64,000 nucleotides of DNA, taken from NCBI GenBank assembly GCA_024704765.1, contig JAKMXF010000066.1, positions 1,299,883 to 1,363,882 of the forward strand, read 5' to 3'. This document shows positions 37,201-45,217 of the stretch, piece after piece. Below the pieces are notes generated by a model, which was not told the DNA's origin, did no database searches, and saw only the letters and a list, made by a program, of their open reading frames with translations. Each line of letters begins with the position of its first letter. Positions within the stretch are counted from its first letter, which is position 1. The DNA is from Oopsacas minuta. Lineage: Eukaryota; Porifera; Hexactinellida; Lyssacinosida; Leucopsacidae. Both the position numbers and the translations under genes were made by a program.

Positions 37201-40200
37201 GCGGTAGAACATCAATACGAATCAGAAGTTGCTCTTCTTATAAAAGCAGACTCCTCTGTGATTGAATTATATGATAAAAACATGCATACACTGTTACATG
37301 CAGCAATAGCTCCAGAAATTGGTAGCCCTAAACTTTTCATTCCTAATGAGAGCATTTTTGTTGAAGTTTTCGAAATTCTCAACCTTAAACCTCGAGCCTA
37401 TGGCACGCATCAGCATGCAGTAATTTGTCAACAAGATATCCAAGGTAGAACTGCATTACATCTATCTATTGCATTTAATAACATTTTTGCCTTAAGAAAG
37501 ATCCTCTCAGTAAATCCTTGTCTTTTAATTTGTGATGAAGGCGGAAATTCAATCTTTCACGAAGCAGTAAAGAATACTGATGGTCAAGCTCTTAGAACTA
37601 TAATCCGACACATCAATACAGATGATGAAACTTTAGGGCAACTCTTTAGTACTATAAATTCACAGGGTTTACCTCCCTTGCATCTTGCAATATTACATGG
37701 AATTCTCCCTGCAATCGAATTGTTACTTGAGAAAAACGCAAGCTTATCTTTCGAAAATAGTTCTGGAGATATCACGTTATGTGACAATTTAGAAGGATTA
37801 GAACTTGAATTTTTGTTTGACACAAACTCTACTTATTACATCGGTTATCCAGTACTAAATGGCCCCAATCAATGTTGGGTTGTGACTGACTTACCAGGAC
37901 TCAGTAGGACCACTCTGACAGATCCTCAACATAAATTGATAAAACTCGATAGAAAGATCCAATTTGAAGATATAGGTATACTAACTGCTATATTAAAATG
38001 TCGTTCATACGAACCACTAGCAGCAGCTTTTAGGAAAAAATTCCTGATTGCGAATCAAAATGTTCAAACGAAAGCTTTACCATCAGTTGTAGGTGAGAAT
38101 GCTACACCTCAGGTGATGAGATATTTCCTCACTCAATTTGAGAGGGGATTTGTTTATTACAAAAATGGCGAGTGTCCTTCAATTATAGAATCAGCTGTTG
38201 CGAACAGCAATATTGAAACTCTAATCGTAGCAATCCAAGCATTACCCAATGACTTAAGTACAGAAACAGATTTGAACAAAGCGTGCCTAGATATTGTTGA
38301 TAATTTCAAAGATACATTACTACACATTGCTGTCAGGATATCTGGTAGTAATTGTGAAGAGTTGAATATTATTATTTCAAAACTTCAAGAATGTCATGAA
38401 GAAGACAAATCCTACTTTTATGCATTAAACCAAGAAGGCTATCCGCCTCTTCAACTTGCGATAGAATTGCAGAATAATCAAGCTGCTATAAAACTGGTTG
38501 AAGCATCTGCTGGATTATTGTTTCGTGATGAACAAAATCAAAGTGTACTCTCTTGTAGAAACAGTAAACTCAAGTTACGTCTTCTCCATTCGAAAGAAGT
38601 AACTTCTAATGAGATTCCTGTATTTTGGATTGGCTATCCTATTGAAATTGTTCGCAAAACTAATTGGATCGTTGCTCGTTTGCCCGACCTCGAGTTCACT
38701 GAATACATTGGAGAACAAAAGATAGAAAATGTAGACCAAATTAGTGACCAAGACTTGATTAATGCCATCTCCAAGTGCCATTCTTCAGATCCATTCAAGG
38801 CGGCCGAGGAATTAGGATTAATTGATAAAAATCCAAAAAATACTAAACATATTCAAAATGTCTTGAAGAATTCATCTAAGGAAGTTGCTGAATATTTTGT
38901 AGAACGTCTAAGATATGAAGTTTATGAAAGAATCGAAAACCAAAGTTCATTGATAGAATTCTCAGTAGAGAATCAAGATATTTCTGTCTTACATTTTCTC
39001 TTACAAAAACTCCCCAAAATTCCAGAATGGACTCCGAATATTGAGATATGTTTGAAAGGGGCACTCGAACAAAGTCTGAAAAATAGTACAGCGAATGCTT
39101 TTATACAGCTACTCAATTTCGGAGCAAACTTTAGACAAACTTATCGCGATGGAAACACACTCCTGCATTTGATAATTTCCAAAGCTAAAGACACTTCTTT
39201 TATTGATTCTCTATTGACACCTTGGAAAATGTGTCAAGTAGAAGAAAATCCTCGATTTATTGATGTACAAAATATTCATTGCATGACAGCTTTACACCTA
39301 GCTGTGAAGTTGAAAAACAAAGAGTTACTTTCAATACTGTTGACTTTCCAACCTTCACTGCTAATTCATGGTCCTGAAGGAAACACACCATTGCATTTAG
39401 CCATCGAGACGGATGATTTTGAGATTATAGAAGAAATAATTACCTATAGTAAAAGTAATTTAGAAATAATTAACGCGAAAAACGAGAAAATGCGTACTCC
39501 TCTTCATTTAGCCGTTAGGAAAGGACAGAATGTCACTAAACTACTCTTAAAATCAAAGCCTGACATTTATTCTCAAGATTGTGATCAAAACACTGTACTT
39601 CACCATGCTGTTGATTCTAAGAATAGAGGGATCATTGATATAATTTTAGATTTTGAAGCCAAAAACCACCCAAAAAAATGTAACCTCTATTCCATTCGCA
39701 ATGAGCTTTGCCAAACTCCCCTACACCTTGCTGTAACCAAATCGGATTTAGATGTGGTCACTCGATTGTTAGACTTCCCTTCTGTTCTTTCTACAACAGA
39801 CTGCAACACACAAACTCCTCTTCATCTAGCGGTTATCCACGAAAATGTATTCGAGGTTATTATCAATGCCACAATGCAATTTCAACAATCAAATGTCGTT
39901 GAAGTGTCGCACAAAAATCATATTATCAATTTACAAGATGTTAATGGAAAAACAGCATTACATCTTAGTATCGAACACGATCACAGTAAGGCTTTTGAAA
40001 GATTGTTAGCTGAGCAATGTCTACTAGATATTCTGGATAAATCTGGTAATAATATCTTACATTATTCCGTGAGAGCACGTTCTAACCCTACTTACCTGAA
40101 CACACTTATTCTTAAACTTCAAAATAGCTCCGAACATTATGTAATGTACACTCAAAAGAATAAAGATGGTCTACCTCCATTACATTATGCGATTACACAG

Positions 40201-42378
40201 TGTAACATAACAGCTATACAATCTCTAATCAATGCTAAAGTTAAATTGGCATTGAAAAGTGAACAGGAAGGTTTTACACTCTGTCACCTGAAAGGAACTC
40301 TATCACTTGATGTTTTCAAGTATAAGTACGATAATTTGAAATTCTGGACAGGATTTGAGGTCAAAGATGAGAAATCAACTTTTATGGTTTTATCTGAGTT
40401 ACCCAATCTAGAGAAAACTATTATTCACGAACTTAAGGCAATTAAAGTAACAAAACTTGAAAAGTTGGATAAAGAATCTCTTTCCACAATAGCATCATGT
40501 CCATGTTCTGAACCACTTCATGCTGTGTTTCACAAACATAAGCTTACTTTAGATAAAAAGCTTTTCGATAATTCAGATATTTCTGAAATTGTTGCTAAAC
40601 ATGCTGCACCAAAATCAATCGAATTAATCCTCAAAAAGGACAATTCAACTCTTATTCAAGGAAAGGACAATCATCTCTCAATGTTAGAATCAGCTGTTTC
40701 GAATCCAAATTTGGAAGGTTTAAAATTTGTAATAAATTCTATTTCAAAATATTATCCTAATCCCAAAACAGAATCAATATCAAAAATTGAATTACAGTGT
40801 ATTCAAAGCTCATTTTACCTGAGTTTAGCCAACAAAAATACAGACGCATTATCCATACTACTTGACTACCACTTGCCTTTCAAACTGTTATATAGAGGGG
40901 ATAATACATTACTCCATCTAATGATTATGAATTTTGTTTCTCCTGAATTTATTCATGCTCTATTTCTCAGCATCAACAATCAAATCATTAATCTTGAATG
41001 TCCTTATATTGACTTAAGGAATGCTAAAGGAGAGACAGCATTACAACTCAGCATTACAAAAGGACCAATTTTAAATGTGCAAACACTGTTGAAGTATAAT
41101 CCTGATATCTTTTATCAAGACAATGACCGTAATACAAGTCTGCACACTGCAGCTAAGCAAGCAAACACAGAATATGTTGAATGTATCGTAAACGCGGTTG
41201 AGAAGTCTAACCTCAAAATTCTTCTAGATTCGGTTAATTCAAATTCACAAACTCCACTCCATACTTCAGTAATGAATGGCAATTGTAACGTAACAAGATA
41301 TCTGCTAAATTCTGATGCATTCTATCAGACGAGATCCTCTTACGAATACTGTATATTACATCATGCTGTTGAGCTGAAAGATGAGAAGGAACGTAGAGAG
41401 ATGATAGATCTCATATTAGAGTATGAAAATACATTTCACTGTAAGGAAGTCAGTCTTACTACTTATCAAGATGATCTTGGGTATACATCACTTATCAATG
41501 CCATTGTCTTGCGGTATCAGGATGCTGTTGCAAAATTAATTGGATTTGTTGAAACATTGAGGATTTGTGATAATTCAGGATCTTCACCATTACATAATGC
41601 TGTAAAGTCAAATGATGTTGAAATATTCGATATTATCCTAAAGGCAATTTTAGACAGAGAAGATCAAGAAACCAGTTGGTTAGATTACAGGTTAGTCTGC
41701 TACAGAGATAATAAACACCAAACACCTCTACATGTAAGCATAAATACACACAATATTCATGCACTTAAACAACTTTTACTCTCAAAGCCCTGTCTAGATA
41801 CAATTGATTTAGAAGGAAACACTTTACTGCACACAGCAATTAGTCTGGGACATCAAGATTGCTTGGAGATACTACTAACTGAATATTCACATCGTTTTAG
41901 TACTGACTACGCTTATTTCGTATATATGCGAAATTCGAAAGAATTACCTCCATTACAATTTGCAATCAAACAAAAGAGGGTAAAATGTATTGAAATCCTA
42001 TTGAAGAATGGTGTTAACCTCGCGTTTTGTAATTTCTGCGGTGATAGATCATTAGCTGATGGATTAGATAGCCTTTCACTTTCCCTTGTAGAATACAAAG
42101 AAGATGGATACATCTATTGGGTAGGCTATGAATTCTTTGCTGAAAAGAAATTGTGTTGGGTGATATCTTCTTTGCCAAACCTCGACAAAACAATATTGAA
42201 AAGAGATAGTTCAAATATTGTTAAGATTAATAGATTTAATTCAGTTTATTTAGAAGCAGTTAGTAAATCAAATTATTTTGAGCCTTTAAATGCAGCATTA
42301 AGAAACAATATATTATCATTTGATACGAGTTTAGAAGGAAGAAGAGCTGTGGAAAATTGTTTCGCAATACGGCACTAA
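31285..42378 (+). CDS. Giant ankyrin-repeat protein with interspersed novel modules
   Basis: An uninterrupted 3,697-codon frame. Most of it is ankyrin repeats (recurring GNTALHLA, TPLHLAV and LLLEKGA-type motifs) arranged in blocks. Between blocks sits a recurring module of about 90-100 residues that is not ankyrin: a TLC/GL-x-L start, a W-x-GY core, W-x-x-x-x-LP-x-L, and a C-x-S-x-EPL-x-A end. No signal peptide, membrane segment, kinase, death or nucleotide-binding domain was seen, so a cytoplasmic scaffold or adaptor is the likeliest role. The frame stops at 42378 just after the sixth clear module. The adjoining +1 frame (42362-43777) continues the repeat pattern, so the gene probably carries a one-base frameshift here. 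Eleven kilobases without an intron contrasts with the intron-rich neighbours. Start choice is discussed at 30607. Confidence 0.85.
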   Translation: MLGRQPTHVDVSDSILQKGEIRILQDKLLGMLKYYLIIVYGSNFIYISDLQSPVALKKYLPKNVLKTFDPHYSDIKIKELFDSPNTHVFQAALRTPWLKNYPPFNNSSMAEILIYAMLNSPTNLPIIECLMHSHSESLDWSYLDSNNNSIFHIALLQNSLSNEKILELLQLKDNKLETHINHVNIQNETLLSISLKGNYSETRQIITEALLNAGACIFIQKEDFYVLPNFDVSVGHLNQHVAILVNTPIGNSSILTLLDKPNEIRYFKNDFVTFKRYDLHKNENFDFLKLILEFPCPTLLQVVLYNIIVSINQNLECGSSLLHLAAEFGHPLMLLTVLSREYIDICLTEHRTNNNAFHKAMLGKNGNNLEMLLKHKDTKITTCLNAKNSDNLTPLELAISIEFYAGISLILENNVTLRTEAWLQNVSNAIKDKRIEILKIFLNFFAYHTSANKPLHELFNSHNHSILHIAVLHYHEECFVLVMQKYLENNLLKQEFTQLRFSLECQQFAATEKFLRAGACNLIQGYSCYFHIVRCCHDEVILDRLFNILHPFPTYNQDEQMFDHEHNTLFHYSIKCKNGVAVKLLGTNTPFSQLSERETTGNSVLHTIACINSLGVTQKFVSVLQEHRLTHGYLEFINLQDTSNMYSALMIAALENNLSIFNVLIKENASLDLVDRNNNTVLHIIVERGNLEFFKIVMNTIDNSNIIPLRYLYNTLNHNDVSPIEKAVLNAEIEILESFRKNHSLDNKNSVTGLSLLHLAVLIKDLEFKTREELIDVLLTEKSLLEIKDSKGRTPTNLSISERYVDSLKILLTFDPDLSAIDNESFTILHKAVKHYEKDIFTILISHITSSHSRNILQSKDCDAFHFAIKCLKYEPIEQLLEQQPSLMSTEIEGNTVIHTACEFPNAINILILLLKYVQLQGLTSLLTKLNNNQLTPLLFAIYHKNKDACQELIKQKANLSYSITNGTQVFHDIVNDSKLLFCEYKNELYIGYSFSQKNIHRILSPLNDLTNAVIHTNSTIKIVKNVNTKLIEATIIQPSSQLLQILLSQVSATLKNENLKTTIYIPAVRIGSIRVINYLIQEKITVQDYFNIDNGSLLYESIKHRNEEVFIQLCEHVVNQRSASFQKVGGILLQIQSTHPLLLCIDLNKPKIFNYLLDEKFQFSLTFLQHQDNTIIHLILNSNNRNVFLRLFIERIQSNKLILSLNNTPLVDCYTKNSKITPLHLCAQYFPECLSMILELNPDPTIADSSGNTALHLAVNADSLNSTKLILDQYKNTSGLSEMVNATNLMGLTPLHNAVDKASEDIVRLLLDNNANIYAIDEDKRTVFHHSVFIKDRNKSVSIMKILLEYNSLNQQQSTGLVRGVDSERCTALHLAIKCQNLKVIEYLLEQPIDISITNCDENTILHLAVMVKYTDLVVKSILRAVFEGSLKNIHNISSTDFINMRNSQGKSALSLSMECADLNKIESILAYEPRLDSTDMDGNSPLHIVVQFNSIKCLNTLLKKIKSRNSQSIMRFLNAVNNKGLSPLHHAIACNNYESAEILCNEGAQLSLTSPNGTTTLCHGIDGLKLRFMCIQPGYFKEYQYYICYTRDTRNSIVIASLLPELSTKVFQDSAKLKLVTKLPEHAIQFIIKCSCTEPLEALIASKFLDFSKDKTWDLYWKVADNSSMLVTNYLFQNYPDKMKCSKSLKMLEKAVIINDNTKIIENTLNKFPLLDKLDEQEIHSILKTVLELSISNDSTTNLKTLLARRAKLNYLYGDEKDQTILHIIVEKDKNIEFFTCILEEIFTREEGEFRQSTFIDGKSMIDHQNNKGKTALHLCIEKKRHDLLRIILKHCQKIMLKDLNDNTIVHLAASTGNLLIAKEIFQKISTDEYPYYFDSENIHGCTPLHLATSVGSKDICKNLLEKGASLFSIDKDDRTMFHHAMLVENKENRLETLTFLLEEFPNKKDDRSKNLLRKQDRDGCTALHNAVEHQYESEVALLIKADSSVIELYDKNMHTLLHAAIAPEIGSPKLFIPNESIFVEVFEILNLKPRAYGTHQHAVICQQDIQGRTALHLSIAFNNIFALRKILSVNPCLLICDEGGNSIFHEAVKNTDGQALRTIIRHINTDDETLGQLFSTINSQGLPPLHLAILHGILPAIELLLEKNASLSFENSSGDITLCDNLEGLELEFLFDTNSTYYIGYPVLNGPNQCWVVTDLPGLSRTTLTDPQHKLIKLDRKIQFEDIGILTAILKCRSYEPLAAAFRKKFLIANQNVQTKALPSVVGENATPQVMRYFLTQFERGFVYYKNGECPSIIESAVANSNIETLIVAIQALPNDLSTETDLNKACLDIVDNFKDTLLHIAVRISGSNCEELNIIISKLQECHEEDKSYFYALNQEGYPPLQLAIELQNNQAAIKLVEASAGLLFRDEQNQSVLSCRNSKLKLRLLHSKEVTSNEIPVFWIGYPIEIVRKTNWIVARLPDLEFTEYIGEQKIENVDQISDQDLINAISKCHSSDPFKAAEELGLIDKNPKNTKHIQNVLKNSSKEVAEYFVERLRYEVYERIENQSSLIEFSVENQDISVLHFLLQKLPKIPEWTPNIEICLKGALEQSLKNSTANAFIQLLNFGANFRQTYRDGNTLLHLIISKAKDTSFIDSLLTPWKMCQVEENPRFIDVQNIHCMTALHLAVKLKNKELLSILLTFQPSLLIHGPEGNTPLHLAIETDDFEIIEEIITYSKSNLEIINAKNEKMRTPLHLAVRKGQNVTKLLLKSKPDIYSQDCDQNTVLHHAVDSKNRGIIDIILDFEAKNHPKKCNLYSIRNELCQTPLHLAVTKSDLDVVTRLLDFPSVLSTTDCNTQTPLHLAVIHENVFEVIINATMQFQQSNVVEVSHKNHIINLQDVNGKTALHLSIEHDHSKAFERLLAEQCLLDILDKSGNNILHYSVRARSNPTYLNTLILKLQNSSEHYVMYTQKNKDGLPPLHYAITQCNITAIQSLINAKVKLALKSEQEGFTLCHLKGTLSLDVFKYKYDNLKFWTGFEVKDEKSTFMVLSELPNLEKTIIHELKAIKVTKLEKLDKESLSTIASCPCSEPLHAVFHKHKLTLDKKLFDNSDISEIVAKHAAPKSIELILKKDNSTLIQGKDNHLSMLESAVSNPNLEGLKFVINSISKYYPNPKTESISKIELQCIQSSFYLSLANKNTDALSILLDYHLPFKLLYRGDNTLLHLMIMNFVSPEFIHALFLSINNQIINLECPYIDLRNAKGETALQLSITKGPILNVQTLLKYNPDIFYQDNDRNTSLHTAAKQANTEYVECIVNAVEKSNLKILLDSVNSNSQTPLHTSVMNGNCNVTRYLLNSDAFYQTRSSYEYCILHHAVELKDEKERREMIDLILEYENTFHCKEVSLTTYQDDLGYTSLINAIVLRYQDAVAKLIGFVETLRICDNSGSSPLHNAVKSNDVEIFDIILKAILDREDQETSWLDYRLVCYRDNKHQTPLHVSINTHNIHALKQLLLSKPCLDTIDLEGNTLLHTAISLGHQDCLEILLTEYSHRFSTDYAYFVYMRNSKELPPLQFAIKQKRVKCIEILLKNGVNLAFCNFCGDRSLADGLDSLSLSLVEYKEDGYIYWVGYEFFAEKKLCWVISSLPNLDKTILKRDSSNIVKINRFNSVYLEAVSKSNYFEPLNAALRNNILSFDTSLEGRRAVENCFAIRH
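31920..42330 (+). repeat. Higher-order superrepeat with ~7 copies of an unrecognised module
   Basis: Module positions (nt, approximate): 31920-32190 (degenerate), 34160-34436, 35941-36250, 37741-38055, 38512-38835, 40243-40560, 42016-42330. Spacing between successive clear copies is about 593, 600, 257, 577 and 591 residues, so the unit is roughly 590 residues with one shortened unit. After each module a conserved linker follows: an A-P-x-S/V-x-x-x-x-L helix, then SxIESAVxNxNxExL, then about 50 residues before GNTLLHL restarts the ankyrin run. Copies share layout but differ widely in sequence, so the duplications are old. Confidence 0.75.
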
Positions 42379-43777
42379 ACAATCACTGCGATGCCTTCTT
42401 TCCAAAATGAAGTCTAACCTGTTCACTAGATTGGACGAAATGGATTCAATCATTGAATATGCTATTCCAAACACTGACAATGACGCATTGGAATTCCTAC
42501 TCGAGAGCCTCCCCGAATTTCATGAAGAGCTCATTCCCAAATGTGAAGGAAGTGAGAAATATTCCGAAAATATTCAGATATGTTTTTGTTTTCGAAGGTC
42601 GTTTGAAAAGAGTATTTTGAATCAAACTCCAGATGCACTAATTTCTCTCCTCAAACATTTTCCAAAGCTGGACTACACATATGGTGAAAGAGACAATACA
42701 TTAATACACCTTATGATTGTCCAAGATAAATCTTGTGAATTTATTAATCGCGTTTTAGAATGGATCTCTCAATCTATCAAATTGACGAGTAAATATTCTA
42801 GTGTACTAGATTTGAAAAATTCTTTAGGACAAACTATGTTACATTCTTGTATACATGCTAAACAATGGGATAATTTGAATGTTCTCTTGAAACACAAACC
42901 AGATCTTTATGTGCAAGATATTAATGGTGAAACCTCGCTACATTATGCTGTTAAAACAGAAGATTTACTTTATGTACAAATTATTCATGAAAATGCCCCC
43001 AATCAGCAAACCTTTCTGCCAATAAGAAACTTGAATGGCGACACAGCTCTGCATCTAGCCATACAAAATGGTAATATCGAAGTAACCAATTTTCTTCTTC
43101 AATCAAAATCTCCATTCTATCCACATAAAGACGATAAATCAACAATACTACATATAGCAGTTGAATTTCTAGATTCAGTAAAACGAATGGCCCTTATTGA
43201 AACAATTTTGAAAAATGAGCCTGAACCTTCTTCAGGTTCTGACAGAATTATTACACGTCTGAAAAATCATAACGGCTACACGCCATTACATCTAGCTATA
43301 GAACGGAAATATTCTGACGTAGTAAACATTCTTTTAGGTGTTGATATAGGAGCAATGTATATCCGAGATGATAATGAGCGAACACCCCTTCATCTTGCAA
43401 TAATCCCATCATTCTCAGATGGTCAAAAATGTACAGAGGTATCCACAATTCATCAACCGATCCTCGACAGCGTACTGAATGCTTGTGAAAAATTGGATGG
43501 AAAGCACGAAGAAAACACCCCTTGCAGTGCAAAACACTTAATTTGTATTCAAGATAAGCATAAAAGAACTGCTATGCACGATGCTATACAACATCTGAAT
43601 GTTTATGCATTTACAGAACTTCTAAAAACAGGTTCATGTCTAGATATCCCAGATGAAGAAGGTAATATACTGACCCATGAGGCTGTTAAAAACCCTGATG
43701 ATATCACCTATCGGATATTACTAGTTGAGGAGTTGAAGAGGAGATATCCAGATACACTATATGATTGTTTCCAATGA
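42362..43777 (+). CDS. C-terminal continuation of the ankyrin gene in the +1 frame
   Basis: About 470 codons (ATG at 42407, but the frame is open and homologous from 42362). The first part (SLRCLLSKM, then DSIIEYAIPNTDNDALEFLLE) matches the linker that follows each module in the upstream ORF, so it belongs to the same protein. Ankyrin repeats follow (GDTALHLAIQNGNIEV, GYTPLHLAI). The frame ends at TGA 43775-43777 inside the superrepeat, before another module would be expected, so the C-terminus looks shortened. It could instead be a separate short gene, but the alignment across the junction argues against that. A 65-nt intron (42347-42411) is possible in principle, but it would delete homologous residues. 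Confidence 0.65.
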   Translation, partial: SQYGTKQSLRCLLSKMKSNLFTRLDEMDSIIEYAIPNTDNDALEFLLESLPEFHEELIPKCEGSEKYSENIQICFCFRRSFEKSILNQTPDALISLLKHFPKLDYTYGERDNTLIHLMIVQDKSCEFINRVLEWISQSIKLTSKYSSVLDLKNSLGQTMLHSCIHAKQWDNLNVLLKHKPDLYVQDINGETSLHYAVKTEDLLYVQIIHENAPNQQTFLPIRNLNGDTALHLAIQNGNIEVTNFLLQSKSPFYPHKDDKSTILHIAVEFLDSVKRMALIETILKNEPEPSSGSDRIITRLKNHNGYTPLHLAIERKYSDVVNILLGVDIGAMYIRDDNERTPLHLAIIPSFSDGQKCTEVSTIHQPILDSVLNACEKLDGKHEENTPCSAKHLICIQDKHKRTAMHDAIQHLNVYAFTELLKTGSCLDIPDEEGNILTHEAVKNPDDITYRILLVEELKRRYPDTLYDCFQ

Positions 43778-43990
43778 CTTGTGGCAAGAATTGATCTTCA
43801 TGAGATATGTATGTTATGATAAATTACAAAACATTTATTGCTACCTTTTTCCTATTTATATGACGATCTTCCTATATTTTATCTTCTTGTATATTCCATT
43901 GTGTCTTCCATTGTATTTCCCTTCTCCCAAATGTGAATCTGAATTATTCCTCTATGACACTGATAAAGATCGCGGGACAGTTGGCAAGGA

Positions 43991-44241
43991 TGCACCAGCA
44001 GATTGACCGATTTTTTAGCATCCAAAATATAATCGGCCAAATTATTCTTCATTGTCACATTTCGGGCCAATTCTGGACGGATTTTCATTATATCTGTGCG
44101 CATATATAAACCGAAAACGCAAGGTACATGGAAAAAGAAAATTGTCAGAAGGCTTCGAATGAAACCACGTATGAGCCTGTAGCTCCAAATTTTGCTGATT
44201 TTATGCATGCTTTATAAAATTTCGGTAAATCTGCTGGTGCA
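43991..44241. repeat. Inverted-repeat element
   Basis: Arms tgcaccagcagattgaccga (43991-44010) and, inward from the right, tgcaccagcagatttaccga (44222-44241): 19 of 20 match. Just before the left arm is gggacagttggcaagga, resembling the right end of the element at 17096-17277. Confidence 0.65.
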
Positions 44242-44745
44242 TAGTGGAATTTTCAGGAATCCAATATTCTCCAATGAAAAACAATGCATCCTCGAATCCA
44301 TTATATCATTTTTATGATATATTGTGAAAGCTTCCTATTAACTCAACTGAATATCAACTGTATTTGGTTTCAATATTGATTTTTTCGACCTGGAAATATT
44401 TTTTAAATGTGGAATAATTTTAGAAGAATTTCATTGATCATAATAATATACGAAAATTGATTATTGCTACAATAAATAATCTACATTATGAGCTACGCGT
44501 TAGCTGTAATTTGAATCCACTTCATTGCAGATTGCACTTCTTATTTATCCCTGGTGCCTAAAATATTGTCGATTCCAGGAGGTCCTTATATTCCGTAATT
44601 AATGGGTCAGGTAAGAGTTCATGAGCTGACCCGTCTGACCATTTGGCAAGCCTGCTGTAATTGCAGAAATGCACAATATGGTTATCTAATATATAACAAT
44701 AGATGATGCGGGATTATAGGCCGATTTCTATAAACGATGTGGCTA

Positions 44746-45032
44746 CAGTACCGGTACCGGGATTGTGCAAGTTCACCTTGGAGCACCGGTGTAACTGCCT
44801 AGATTAGCCTCCCAACCCAGTTTCCCGGATATAGTCTTGGCTAGTCCAGATTAAGCCCCGGGATTAATCTAGGCCAGCCCAGATTATACCCCCATTTGAG
44901 GGTATAACCTGGGCTAAAATGTATAATCTGGGCTAGCCCGGTTTATACCTGGGGGTTAATTTAGGCTATCCCAGACTATACCCGGGGTTAAACTGGGTTG
45001 GGAGGTTAATCTAGGCTGTTACACCGGTACTG
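44746..45032. mobile_element. Long palindromic MITE, TA-flanked
   Basis: A 287-bp foldback beginning cagtaccggtaccggg and, inward from the right, cagtaccggtgtaacagcc. TA on both sides (44744-44745, 45033-45034). A second block (ctagattagcctcccaaccc versus ctagattaacctcccaaccc) extends the pairing, and the centre repeats cagattata/tataatctg. It is much richer in G and C than the surroundings. The left arm carries about 34 extra bases. Confidence 0.8.
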
Positions 45033-45217
45033 TAGCCACTCTCTTCTATAAAACATAAATATTGGAATCCAATATCCATGGTTACATATCTAAATAATCT
45101 AATAAGCTTATAAGGGACCATTTTTGTCAAATTACTGCGCCTGTTTTCCATTACTTATCCAAGATACAGAATTACATATGTACTGAAAGCCACTAGCATA
45201 TTATTACGTCACACAAA

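Larger units (their letters stand above)
43778..45217. other. Intergenic region with two foldback repeats
   Basis: 1.4 kb between the ankyrin and CFAP210-like genes. It holds the inverted repeats at 43991-44241 and 44746-45032. Short frames on either strand (for example 43761-44006) overlap these repeats and are not credible genes. Confidence 0.55.

Noticed and set aside
42347-42411. A 65-nt intron to join the two ankyrin frames
   Set aside because: The donor (gtggaa) and acceptor (atgaag) are weak. Removing it would delete residues that align with other superrepeat units, so a one-base frameshift explains the data better.
43761-44006. Hydrophobic 81-codon frame after the ankyrin gene
   Set aside because: Its overlap with the ankyrin stop, low-complexity AT-rich composition and a repeat at its end suggest chance.
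43879-44208. 109-codon minus-strand frame
   Set aside because: Sits over the 43991-44241 inverted repeat; lacks any domain.
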